Below are positions 1 to 7,169 of a DNA stretch of 18,466 nt, in pieces; within the stretch, counting starts at the first letter, position 1; the number at the start of each line of letters is the position of its first letter. Both the position numbers and the translations under genes were made by a program. The stretch lies in the NCBI GenBank assembly GCA_020442095.1, contig JAGRKY010000263.1, forward strand, positions 1-18,466. The letters are read 5' to 3'. The notes beneath the pieces were generated by a model that was not told the DNA's origin, ran no database searches, and was given only the letters and a program-made list of their open reading frames with translations. The stretch comes from Bauldia sp. GTDB lineage: Bacteria > Pseudomonadota > Alphaproteobacteria > Rhizobiales > Kaistiaceae.

Positions 1-498
1 GACCGCCTGCTGCGGCCCGGCGACCAGGCCTTCTTCGACATCCTGCATTCCTACGTCGGCTACCGGACCTGCTACTACCGGACGTTCAACGTCGGCCGGG
101 CGACGCCGGCCCAACACGATGCCTACAAGAAGTGCCGCGAGTGGCTGGATCGGGCGATCGAGCTGATCAAGCCGGGCGTCTCGACCGACCGGGTCGCCTC
201 GGTGTGGCCGGCGGCGGAAGAGTTCGGCTTCCCGGACGAGCTGTCGGCCTTCGGCCTCCAGTTCGGCCACGGCCTCGGGCTGGCGCTGCACGAGCGGCCG
301 ATCATCTCGCGGCTGGTGTCGCTGGAGAAGCCGATGGAGATCAAGACCGGCATGGTCTTCGCCCTGGAGACCTACTGCCCGGCCGCCGACGGCTACTCCG
401 CCGCCCGCATCGAGGAAGAGGTCGTCGTAACCGACAAGGGGTGCCAGGTCATCACACTCTTCCCCGCCGAGGAACTCCCCATCGCTAACCAATACTAG
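1..498 (+). CDS. M24-family peptidase-fold protein (creatinase/Xaa-Pro aminopeptidase-like), C-terminal part
   Basis: The reading frame is open from base 1 and ends at a TAG at 496-498, giving 165 residues; the N-terminal part lies outside the window. The fold is the pita-bread domain of M24 proteins: a GDQAFFDI strand with Asp13, GHGLGLALHERP with His90 and His97, ALETYCP with Glu123, and RIEEEVVV with Glu138. These match four of the five usual metal ligands. The second metal Asp, expected 11 residues after Asp13 in the D-x-x-R-T motif, is Cys24 (CYYRT). The protein may therefore bind one metal or none, as creatinase does, or have another activity; M24 relatives include peptidases, creatinase and the DMSP lyase DddP. 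The next gene lies 74 bases downstream on the same strand. The fold is confident, the substrate is unknown. Confidence 0.85.
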   Translation, partial: DRLLRPGDQAFFDILHSYVGYRTCYYRTFNVGRATPAQHDAYKKCREWLDRAIELIKPGVSTDRVASVWPAAEEFGFPDELSAFGLQFGHGLGLALHERPIISRLVSLEKPMEIKTGMVFALETYCPAADGYSAARIEEEVVVTDKGCQVITLFPAEELPIANQY

Positions 499-528
499 CG
501 GCGGAAGACTGTCGGCGTGTAACGCGGT

Positions 529-554
529 CCGACGCATCGTCCCGCGAGCGTCGG
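529..554 (+). other. Small stem-loop upstream of aldehyde dehydrogenase gene
   Basis: CCGACGC (529-535) is an exact inverted copy of GCGTCGG (548-554), with a 12-base loop. It lies between the M24 stop codon and the ribosome site of the aldehyde dehydrogenase gene. No T-run follows, so it is not a classical terminator. It may be an mRNA stability element or chance in GC-rich DNA. Confidence 0.3.
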
Positions 555-572
555 CTTGGGAGGATGGTGGTG

Positions 573-2009
573 ATGAAGGGAATATTCATCGACGGAGAAT
601 GGTCGGCGGCGTCCAACGATGCCGCGCTGCCGGTCATTGATCCCAGCACTGGCGACCCGTTCGATGAAATGGCGGACGGCGGCGAGACGGAGATAGACCG
701 CGCCGTCCACGCCGCCCGCCATTCCTTCCAGGAAGGTGACTGGGGAAAGCTGACCGCCACCGAGCGCGGCCGCCTCCTCATGCGGCTTGGCGGCGTCATC
801 CTCGATCACGCCGAGGAGCTGGCGCAGATCGAGGCCCGCGACACCGGCAAGCCCCTCACCCAGGCGCGTGCCGATATCGCTGCCTCGGCCCGCTACTTCG
901 AGTTCTACGGTGCGGCCGCCGACAAGACCCACGGCGAGACGATTCCCTATCTCGACGGCTATTTCGTCGCCGTCCTCAAGGAACCGCTCGGCGTCACCGG
1001 CCATATCCTGCCGTGGAACTATCCGGCGCAGATGTTCGGCCGGACGCTTGCCCCATCGCTCGCCGCCGGCAACGCGACCGTGCTCAAGCCGGCCGAGGAG
1101 GCCTGCGCCTCGATCCTCCGCCTGACGGAGCTCGCCATCGAGGCGGGCATACCCGCCGGCGCGATCAACGTCGTGACCGGCCGCGGCGAGGTCGCCGGCG
1201 CGGCGCTTGCCGCCCATCCCGGCGTCGACTTCGTCTCGTTCACCGGATCGCCCGAGGTCGGCCGGCTCGTCCAGCGAGCGGCGGCGGATCACTACGCAGG
1301 ATGCGTTCTCGAGCTCGGCGGCAAATGTCCCCAGATCGTGTTCGGCGATGCCGACCTCGATGCGGCGCTCGCCACCGTCTCAAAGGCGATCGTCCAGAAT
1401 GCCGGGCAGACCTGCTCGGCCGGGAGCCGCGTCCTGATCGCGCGGGAGATCTACGACGACTTCGCCGGGCGGCTCGCCGAGTCCTTCTCCAGGCTCCGCG
1501 TCGGCAGCTCGGCCATGGACCTCGACTGCGGGCCGGTGATCAGCAAGGCACAGCTCGAACGGGTCAAGGGTTTCATCGAAAAGGCCAAGGCCGACGGCAT
1601 TACCGTCCTCGCCGAGGGCCAGCTCGCGGACGACGTTCCGACCGGCGGCTATTACGCGACGCCGACCCTGTTCGGACCGGTGCCACGGGCGAACGACCTC
1701 GCGCGCGAGGAAGTCTTTGGCCCGGTGCTGGCGGCCATTCCCTTCGACGACGAGGATGATGCGATCCGCCTCGCCAACGGCACCGACTACGGTCTCGTCG
1801 CCGGTGTCTGGACCCGCGACGGCGGCCGCCAGATGCGCGTCACCAAGGCGCTGCGCGCCGGACAGGTCTTCATCAACGCCTATGGCGCAGGCGCCGGCAT
1901 CGAGCTTCCCTTCGGCGGCGTCGGCAAGAGCGGCCATGGCCGCGAAAAGGGCCTCGCCGCGATGGACGAATACTGCGCGACCAAGACGGTGATCATGAAG
2001 CACGGCTGA
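573..2009 (+). CDS. NAD(P)-dependent aldehyde dehydrogenase
   Basis: This 478-residue protein of the ALDH superfamily would oxidise an aldehyde to a carboxylate in the cytoplasm. The catalytic set is complete: PWNYP with Asn149, LELGGK with the general base Glu247, and GQTCSAGSR with the nucleophile Cys281. The C-terminal half carries EEVFGPV and PFGGVGKSGHGREKG, both normal for the family. An upstream ATG at 564 directly abuts GGGAGG (558-563), too close to be used. The ATG at 573 has a 9-base spacer, so I chose it over the 481-residue version. Length is normal. It lies 74 bases after the M24 gene on the same strand and converges with an SDR. The substrate cannot be assigned; in this context it could finish an oxidative pathway fed by the neighbouring dehydrogenases. 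Confidence 0.93.
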   Translation: MKGIFIDGEWSAASNDAALPVIDPSTGDPFDEMADGGETEIDRAVHAARHSFQEGDWGKLTATERGRLLMRLGGVILDHAEELAQIEARDTGKPLTQARADIAASARYFEFYGAAADKTHGETIPYLDGYFVAVLKEPLGVTGHILPWNYPAQMFGRTLAPSLAAGNATVLKPAEEACASILRLTELAIEAGIPAGAINVVTGRGEVAGAALAAHPGVDFVSFTGSPEVGRLVQRAAADHYAGCVLELGGKCPQIVFGDADLDAALATVSKAIVQNAGQTCSAGSRVLIAREIYDDFAGRLAESFSRLRVGSSAMDLDCGPVISKAQLERVKGFIEKAKADGITVLAEGQLADDVPTGGYYATPTLFGPVPRANDLAREEVFGPVLAAIPFDDEDDAIRLANGTDYGLVAGVWTRDGGRQMRVTKALRAGQVFINAYGAGAGIELPFGGVGKSGHGREKGLAAMDEYCATKTVIMKHG

Positions 2010-2066
2010 GGCGGACAGGCGCCGGCCGGTGTCTCATCGCCGCCAATCTCCGAAAGGCGTGACGCA

Positions 2067-2080
2067 ACCGGCGCGCCGGT
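2067..2080. repeat. 14-base perfect palindrome between convergent genes
   Basis: The sequence ACCGGCGCGCCGGT is its own reverse complement. It lies in the 128-base gap between the converging aldehyde dehydrogenase and SDR genes. There is no T-tract on either side, so a bidirectional intrinsic terminator is only weakly supported. Nothing else recognisable is in this gap. Confidence 0.35.
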
Positions 2081-2137
2081 CCGCGTATCTCGTTTCGCAC
2101 CTGCCGGGAGGACGCGCGCCCCGGCTGCCGGATCTGA

Positions 2138-3016
2138 CTACCAGATGGTGACGCCGCCGTCGGCGATGATCAGCTGGCCGGTGATCGAGCTTGCCGCGTC
2201 GCTGACGAGGAAGGCGATGACATTCGCCACCTCGTAGGGCTGCATGAAACGCTCCATCGGCACCTGCGTCTTCCAGATCTCCAGCATCTCGATGCCCGCG
2301 GCGAGCGGCATGTCGGTAGCAACGAAGCCCGGAGCGATCGCGTTGACCCGCACGCCCGTGGTCGCCCATTCCGAACCGAGGACCTTCGACAGATGCGCAA
2401 CCCCCGCCTTCGAGACGGAGTAGGCGATATGGTCTTGCGGATGGACATCGACGACCGCAGCGAAGGACGACAGGTTGACGATCGCCCCCGCCCCGCGCTC
2501 GATCATCTTTGCGCCGAACAGCCGGCTGCAGTGGAACACCGCGTCGAGGTTGAGGCGCATCTGGCGATCCCAGATCTCGTCCGTCGTATCGACCGCCTGC
2601 GCGTTGAGGCAGATGCCGGCGTTGTTGATCAGGATATCCACGCGGCCATGGCCGGCGATCGCCGCGGCCAGGACACGCTCGATGTCGCTCCGCTCGGTCA
2701 CGTCGAAACGCATGGCTTCGGCCGAGCCGCCCGCGTCGCGCACCAGCGCGGCGGTCTCCCCGGCGCTCTTCTCGTTGATGTCGGTCGCGATCACATGGGC
2801 GCCGAGGCTGGCGAGCCGTTCCGAAATCGCCCGCCCTATGCCGCGGCCGGCACCGGTGACCAGCGCCACGCGATCGCTGAGATCGAAAGGATTGGCGGAG
2901 TTACCCCGCCCGGTATCGCCCACCCGGCCGGTCTCCTCCGGCCATGCCGAGAGTGGCGGCGGCTGGTCGCCCGACCGCGAGACGTGCGCCAGGAAGCGTT
3001 CTTTGGATGCCGACAT
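2138..3016 (-). CDS. SDR family oxidoreductase with N-terminal extension
   Basis: This classical short-chain dehydrogenase (292 residues) would interconvert an alcohol and a ketone with a nicotinamide cofactor. It shows TGAGRGIG (54-61), an Asp closing the second strand (VIATDIN, which favours NAD), NNAG, VNLSS with the catalytic Ser, YSVSK with Tyr199 and Lys203, and a C-terminal ADGG motif. About 44 residues precede the usual SDR start. They use G/C-ending codons like the rest of the gene, so I kept the ATG at 3016, which has a GGGGA ribosome site. A GTG at 2923 with GGAGGAG nine bases upstream would give an ordinary 261-residue enzyme and is a real alternative. It is transcribed divergently from the ABC operon and probably shares its regulatory region. 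Confidence 0.9.
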   Translation of the reverse strand: MSASKERFLAHVSRSGDQPPPLSAWPEETGRVGDTGRGNSANPFDLSDRVALVTGAGRGIGRAISERLASLGAHVIATDINEKSAGETAALVRDAGGSAEAMRFDVTERSDIERVLAAAIAGHGRVDILINNAGICLNAQAVDTTDEIWDRQMRLNLDAVFHCSRLFGAKMIERGAGAIVNLSSFAAVVDVHPQDHIAYSVSKAGVAHLSKVLGSEWATTGVRVNAIAPGFVATDMPLAAGIEMLEIWKTQVPMERFMQPYEVANVIAFLVSDAASSITGQLIIADGGVTIW

Positions 3017-3056
3017 GCCGTTTCCCCAGGAGTTTTTCTTTTTTAGGACGCCACCC

Positions 3057-3084
3057 AGTATGGCCCCCGGGAATGTCGCGGCAA
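3057..3084 (-). promoter_or_regulatory. Possible sigma-70 promoter for the divergent SDR gene
   Basis: On the minus strand, TTGCCG (3084-3079) and CATACT (3062-3057) are separated by 16 bases and lie about 40 bases upstream of the SDR start. The match is weak and is by eye only. Confidence 0.25.
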
Positions 3085-3135
3085 CCCGACTTTGCTCCAA
3101 TTTGGACAATTGTCGGAACGAAGAAACACTGCGAA

Positions 3136-3149
3136 TGCAAGCGATTGCA
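3136..3149. promoter_or_regulatory. Candidate LacI-family operator
   Basis: TGCAAGCGATTGCA has 5-base half-sites TGCAA/TTGCA around a central CG, the layout typical of LacI/GalR-family operators; 12 of 14 positions are symmetric. It lies about 120 bases upstream of the minus-strand SDR start and about 330 bases upstream of the binding-protein start, so one repressor could control both. No regulator gene is in the window and I found no second copy in the other intergenic gaps. Confidence 0.5.
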
Positions 3150-3243
3150 AAGGCCTGCTGCCGTGTCGCCCGATTCCCGGAACGGACCGTCATTCGGCCG
3201 ACAAGCCGCCCGGAGCAAATCCACGCAAGTGTCACCATTCCAA

Positions 3244-3264
3244 AATATCCATTCTGACGATATT
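3244..3264. repeat. Inverted repeat, possible regulator site
   Basis: AATATC (3244-3249) and GATATT (3259-3264) are exact inverted arms with a 9-base spacer, an unusually AT-rich patch in this DNA. It could be a regulator binding site or part of a promoter (GATATT matches TATAAT at four positions), but no suitable -35 precedes it. Confidence 0.3.
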
Positions 3265-3401
3265 CGCGCGCCACCTTGTCGGCGACATATGCCAGAACGA
3301 CCTCGTCGACTGAGGATTGTCAGAGATCAGCCTGGGAGTGCTCCCGGCATCTGGCGGGGTCGGCGTTTGGGAGGAGTACGGCGAGCACCGTAGCGCGCGG
3401 A

Positions 3402-3416
3402 CGGCAGGATCTGCCG
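3402..3416 (+). other. Leader hairpin upstream of binding-protein gene
   Basis: CGGCAG (3402-3407) pairs with CTGCCG (3411-3416) around a GAT triloop. It would lie in the untranslated leader, about 66 bases before the start codon. There is no T-run. It may be an RNA structure or chance. Confidence 0.25.
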
Positions 3417-3482
3417 CGAACATGCATGGCGGAAGTGCAAGCCCTCTGCGCCCGTACATCTGTTGACGTTGGGAGGAATGAA

Positions 3483-4574
3483 ATGAAGCATACCTCGATT
3501 TTCACGAAACTCCGCATGACTGCCGTTTCGACGGCGGCCGCGGTCGCAATTGCCGCCATGGCAGGCTTCGGCGCCCAGCCGGCAGCTGCGGCGGACAGCA
3601 AGGGCCTGATCGTCGTCTTCATGCCGCCGGGCACCGACAACTACCTCGCCCAGTGGCAGGTTGGCGCGCGGAACAAGGCCGAGGAACTCGGATACGACAT
3701 CCGGATCATCGAGAGCAGCCGCGACCAGGCCGAGCAGGACTCGCAGGTCCAGCAGCAGCTGGCCTCCGGCGAGGATGTTGCCGGCTTCATCTGGTGGCCG
3801 TATGTGAACGCCGCCGGTACCGGCTCGCTCCGTGCTCTGTCGCAGACCGGCAAGCCGGTGATCTTCACCAACCAGTATCCGATCGAAGGCACGGAAGCTT
3901 TCTGGACGGCCTATGCCGGTGTCGATGACTTCCTGAACGGCCGTACCGCCGCCGAGATGCTGCTCGACGCCTGCGAAAAGTCGGAAACCGCCAAGTGCGA
4001 CAAGGGCCTGATCATCACCTTCCCGGCCGGCTATTCGGCCGGTGCTGACCGCGCCAAGTCGTTCCGTGACACCGTCGCGGGCAAGCTCGAAGTCATCCAG
4101 GAAGAGCCTGCCGGCTTCATGTCGCAGGAAGGCTATTCGGTTGGATCGCAGATCATCCCGCCGGTGAAGGACGACGTCAGCTGGGTCTACACCGAGAATG
4201 ACAGCCTCGCGACCGGCGTCATCCAGGCCCTCGAAGAGGCTGGCAAGAAGCCCGGCGTGGACGTTCTGGTCGTCGGCGGCACCTGCCACGGCGATACCTC
4301 TGACCTGCTCTCCAAGAAGCTGGTCGGCACCGGTGTCCAGGCGGCCTTCCTCGAAGGCTGGCAGTCGGTTCAGACGCTGCACAAGTATCTGACCAGCGGC
4401 GAGGTCAAGGACGGCAAGGTCTATCTGGAAGCCGATCCGGAGAAGAAGCCTTCCGACGAAGGTGTTCCCTCGCGGTTCAACTTCATCCCCAACCCGGCAC
4501 TTGGCAACACCAAGGAAGCCGTGGACAACTTCAAGCTCTGGGGCTGGAACTTCGCCGAGCTCTGCAACTACTGA
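3483..4574 (+). CDS. Periplasmic sugar-binding protein of ABC transporter (ribose/AI-2 type)
   Basis: This 363-residue substrate-binding protein captures the ligand in the periplasm and delivers it to the two permeases encoded downstream. The start has MKHTSIFTKLR, then an Ala-rich hydrophobic stretch ending in PAAAA-DS, a Sec signal peptide with likely cleavage near residue 37 and no lipobox. The mature part has the type-1 periplasmic-binding fold order (LIVVFMPPGTDNYLAQ near the start, TENDSLATGVIQAL and VVGGT later). Four cysteines (164, 172, 268, 361) could form two disulfides, which is unusual for this group. GGGAGG (3471-3476) lies 6 bases before the chosen ATG. An out-of-frame ATGAAATGA (3478-3486) overlaps the start. 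It is first in the operon. Ligand unknown; a sugar or polyol is likely from the family. Confidence 0.92.
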   Translation: MKHTSIFTKLRMTAVSTAAAVAIAAMAGFGAQPAAAADSKGLIVVFMPPGTDNYLAQWQVGARNKAEELGYDIRIIESSRDQAEQDSQVQQQLASGEDVAGFIWWPYVNAAGTGSLRALSQTGKPVIFTNQYPIEGTEAFWTAYAGVDDFLNGRTAAEMLLDACEKSETAKCDKGLIITFPAGYSAGADRAKSFRDTVAGKLEVIQEEPAGFMSQEGYSVGSQIIPPVKDDVSWVYTENDSLATGVIQALEEAGKKPGVDVLVVGGTCHGDTSDLLSKKLVGTGVQAAFLEGWQSVQTLHKYLTSGEVKDGKVYLEADPEKKPSDEGVPSRFNFIPNPALGNTKEAVDNFKLWGWNFAELCNY

Positions 4575-4592
4575 TCTCGACTGAACACCAAG

Positions 4593-4620
4593 GGATGCCG
4601 CTCGCCTGCGGGCGGCATCC
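4593..4620 (+). other. Intercistronic stem-loop after the binding-protein gene
   Basis: GGATGCCGC at the left pairs with GCGGCATCC at the right (9 perfect pairs), extended inward by a T-G pair and CG/CG to a CCTG loop. It sits 18 bases after the binding-protein stop codon and ends 33 bases before the ATPase start. Only a short TTT follows nearby, so full termination is unlikely. In known binding-protein operons such structures protect the upstream mRNA or reduce read-through, giving more binding protein than membrane components; that role is inferred here. Confidence 0.65.
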
Positions 4621-4653
4621 TCCACTTTGACCAGTCGCGTGCAGGGAACTCCG

Positions 4654-6174
4654 ATGAACGGCGAGAATACAATTCTGCGCATGCGCGGGATCGCCAAGCG
4701 CTACGGCGCTGTTACCGCGCTCCAGGGTGTCGACTTCACGCTGAGGCGCGGCGAGGTCATGGCCCTCCTCGGCGAGAATGGTGCCGGCAAGAGCACGCTG
4801 GTGAAGACCCTCGCCGGCCTCGAGCGCCCCGATTCCGGCACGATCGAGATTGACGGCCAGGAAGTCCGGCTGCGGACGCCGCACCAGTCGCTCCATGCCG
4901 GCGTGGCCTATGTCACCCAGGAACTCAGCATCATCTCCGCCCTTTCGGTTGCCGAGAATATCTGCCTGGGCGGCGACACGAATCCCATCTGGACCACGAA
5001 GCAGCTTGCGGAGCGGGTGAAGCCGTTCCTCGCGCTCGTCGGTCTCGAGGACATCGATCCCTCGACCCCCGCCGGCAGCCTCTCGGTTGCCCAGCGTCAG
5101 CTGGTCGAGATCGCAAGGCTGCTCTCGCGCAACGCGCGGATCCTCATTCTTGACGAGCCGACGGCCGCTCTCTCGGACACCGAGATCGAGAAGGTCAAGT
5201 CGGTGGTCCGCACCCTCGCCGCCGAGGGCAAGGCGATCATCTACGTGACCCACCGGCTCGGCGAAGTCTTCGAGATCGCCAACCGGGTGACGATCTTCCG
5301 CAACGGCAACAGCTTCGATCCCGTCGAGGTCAAGGACCTCGATATCGACGAGCTGATCGAGCACCTGCTCGGACGCCGTCTCGAGCAGATGTTCCCCGAG
5401 CGGGGCGCCTCCAGGATCGGCGACACGGTGCTCGATATAAAGGACATCATGGCGCCCGGCCTCAGCGAGCCGGTGTCCCTCAATCTGCGGGCCGGAGAGA
5501 TCATCGGCCTTGCCGGCCAGCTCGGCAGCGGCGCCAATGCCATCGTTCGTGCCATCGCCGGTGTGGTTCCGCGCGAGGAGGGCGACATCGTCCTCCGCGG
5601 CAAGTCCATCGACCCGCGCGACATGCGCGACGCGATCAGCATGAGCATCGCTTATTGCTCCGACGACCGGAAACGGGACGGCATCTTCGGCGTCCGCAAG
5701 CTGTTCGAGAATCTCAGCGCGCCGTCGATCGAAAAGATCACCGTCGGCGGACTTCTGAGCAGCCGCCGCGAGCGCGAGCTCACCGGACGGCTGGCCGAGT
5801 TCTTCGAGATCAACCTTACCCGCCTCGGCAGCCTGGCCGGCAACCTTTCCGGCGGCAACCAGCAGAAGGTCGCTCTCGGCAAGTGGCTCGGCATCGAGCC
5901 GTCGATCCTTCTCGTCGAGGAACCGACCCGGGGCGTCGATGTCGGTGCGCGCGCCGAGATCTACAGGCATCTCAGGACGCTGGCCAACGAGGGCCTCGCC
6001 ATCATTTTCGTGTCTTCGGATAACCAGGAGGTCCTCGGTCTCGCCGATACCGTCGCCACCTTCTTCCGTGGTCGGCTGGTTCGCGTGGCCCCCGCTACCG
6101 ACGTGACGCCCGAGGCGCTTTTCCGAGACGTCACCCATCCCGAGACAGCAGAAGAAGCGGAAGCAGTGTCGTGA
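4654..6174 (+). CDS. Sugar ABC transporter ATP-binding protein (double domain, RbsA/MglA type)
   Basis: This 506-residue protein has two fused nucleotide-binding domains and powers sugar import from the cytoplasmic face. Domain 1 is complete: Walker A GENGAGKST (40-48, Lys46), a signature reading LSVAQRQ, and Walker B LILDEPTAALS with Asp167 and Glu168. Domain 2 is degenerate at Walker A (GLAGQLGSGANA), which is usual for RbsA-type proteins. It has LSGGNQQK (398-405), but its Walker B reads LLVEEPTRGVD, with Glu422 in place of the usual Asp. AGGGA (4643-4647) supports the ATG at 4654; an upstream TTG at 4627 has no such site. The gene ends in a GTGA overlap with the first permease gene, which suggests coupled translation. 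Confidence 0.95.
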   Translation: MNGENTILRMRGIAKRYGAVTALQGVDFTLRRGEVMALLGENGAGKSTLVKTLAGLERPDSGTIEIDGQEVRLRTPHQSLHAGVAYVTQELSIISALSVAENICLGGDTNPIWTTKQLAERVKPFLALVGLEDIDPSTPAGSLSVAQRQLVEIARLLSRNARILILDEPTAALSDTEIEKVKSVVRTLAAEGKAIIYVTHRLGEVFEIANRVTIFRNGNSFDPVEVKDLDIDELIEHLLGRRLEQMFPERGASRIGDTVLDIKDIMAPGLSEPVSLNLRAGEIIGLAGQLGSGANAIVRAIAGVVPREEGDIVLRGKSIDPRDMRDAISMSIAYCSDDRKRDGIFGVRKLFENLSAPSIEKITVGGLLSSRRERELTGRLAEFFEINLTRLGSLAGNLSGGNQQKVALGKWLGIEPSILLVEEPTRGVDVGARAEIYRHLRTLANEGLAIIFVSSDNQEVLGLADTVATFFRGRLVRVAPATDVTPEALFRDVTHPETAEEAEAVS

Positions 6175-7169
6175 TAGCGCGTATCCTCAAAGCCGGCGTA
6201 CCGTCCGACGACTTGCCGGAGACGGAGGCGCTGGCGCGCTTCCGCAGGCGCCGCAATTCGATGATCATCATCGGTGCGATCGTCCTTCTCGTTCTTGTCG
6301 GCGCGGCCACCACGCCGACCTTCCTGACCTTCGAGAATCTGCTCGTGGTCATCCGCGCGGCGTCGATCACCGGGATCATCGCCCTCGGGATGTCCTACAT
6401 CACGATCTCCGGCAATCTCTTCGCGCTTTCCGCCGAAGAGCTGGCCATCCTCTCGGCCTGCGTCTTCGCCTTCCTGATGCGGGCCGAATATGACCTGGTC
6501 ACCAGCCTGGTGATCACCCTGCTCTTCGCCGCCGCCGCCGGCGCGATCCAGGGGGCGATCATCTCCTTCGGCGCCGACCCGATCATCACCACCCTCGCCT
6601 TCGGCGGACTGTTCCGCGGCTTCGCCTCCCTGGTGACCAACAACAAGAACATCCTGTTGGGAACAGACTCGGCGCAATGGCTGGGAACCGGACGACCACT
6701 CGGTATTCCAACGCAAAGCTGGGCGTTCGTCTTCCTGACGGCGATCGCCTGGTTCGTCCTCCAGAAGACGCGGTTCGGGCGACAGCTGCTGTTGATCGGC
6801 GCCAACCGTGAGGCGGCCAAGGCGAGCGGCCTCCGCGTCGGCCAGGCGTCCCTCATCGCGCTGACCCTCTTCGGCATTTGCTGCGGCCTCGCCGGGATCT
6901 CGGCGGCCTCGCAGTTCGGCCTCGCCGTCGCCAATCTGTTCACCGGGCTCAACATCGACGTCATCGCCGCGGTTCTGGTCGGCGGCATCTCGCTCCGCGG
7001 TGGCCAGGGTTCGCCGATCCAGGCTGCGCTCGGTGCGATCTTCATCGCCCTGCTCCAGAACTTCATGCTGCTCCACAGCTTCACCAGCGGCCAGCGCATG
7101 CTGGTGGTCGGCTGCCTCGTCGCCCTTGCGACGCTCGGCTTCCACATGCTCCAGAGGAGGCGCGGATGA
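6171..7169 (+). CDS. Sugar ABC transporter permease 1 (RbsC-like, divergent)
   Basis: This 332-residue inner-membrane permease of the BPD_transp_2 family has many hydrophobic segments, the first at about residues 31-50 after a charged cytoplasmic lead (RFRRRR). The conserved loop that in RbsC reads GGIDLSVGS is here NLFALSAEE (82-90): the Asp is replaced by Ala85 and the second Gly by Glu89. The later GLRVGQASL and LVGGISLRGGQGS motifs are normal. The GTG start overlaps the ATPase stop by four bases, with GGAAG seven bases upstream. It overlaps the second permease gene by ATGA. It most likely forms a heterodimer with that permease, as in LsrC/LsrD and YtfT/YjfF transporters. Confidence 0.92.
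   Translation: MIARILKAGVPSDDLPETEALARFRRRRNSMIIIGAIVLLVLVGAATTPTFLTFENLLVVIRAASITGIIALGMSYITISGNLFALSAEELAILSACVFAFLMRAEYDLVTSLVITLLFAAAAGAIQGAIISFGADPIITTLAFGGLFRGFASLVTNNKNILLGTDSAQWLGTGRPLGIPTQSWAFVFLTAIAWFVLQKTRFGRQLLLIGANREAAKASGLRVGQASLIALTLFGICCGLAGISAASQFGLAVANLFTGLNIDVIAAVLVGGISLRGGQGSPIQAALGAIFIALLQNFMLLHSFTSGQRMLVVGCLVALATLGFHMLQRRRG

Larger units (their letters stand above)
3017..3482. other. Divergent regulatory region between SDR and ABC operon
   Basis: This 466-base gap has no convincing gene. It is visibly more AT-rich in its left half than the coding DNA around it. It holds a candidate LacI-type operator (3136-3149), a 10-base palindrome GACAATTGTC (3105-3114), an inverted repeat (3244-3264) and a hairpin (3402-3416), the last within the probable leader of the binding-protein gene. 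I could not find a strong plus-strand -35/-10 pair, so the operon promoter is not placed. In-frame extension of the binding protein back to 3276 is possible on paper but lacks a ribosome site and would bury the signal peptide. Confidence 0.6.

Noticed and set aside
3276..3482. In-frame extension of the sugar-binding protein to 3276
   Set aside because: No ribosome site, and it would place 69 residues before a clear signal peptide that starts at the well-supported ATG at 3483.
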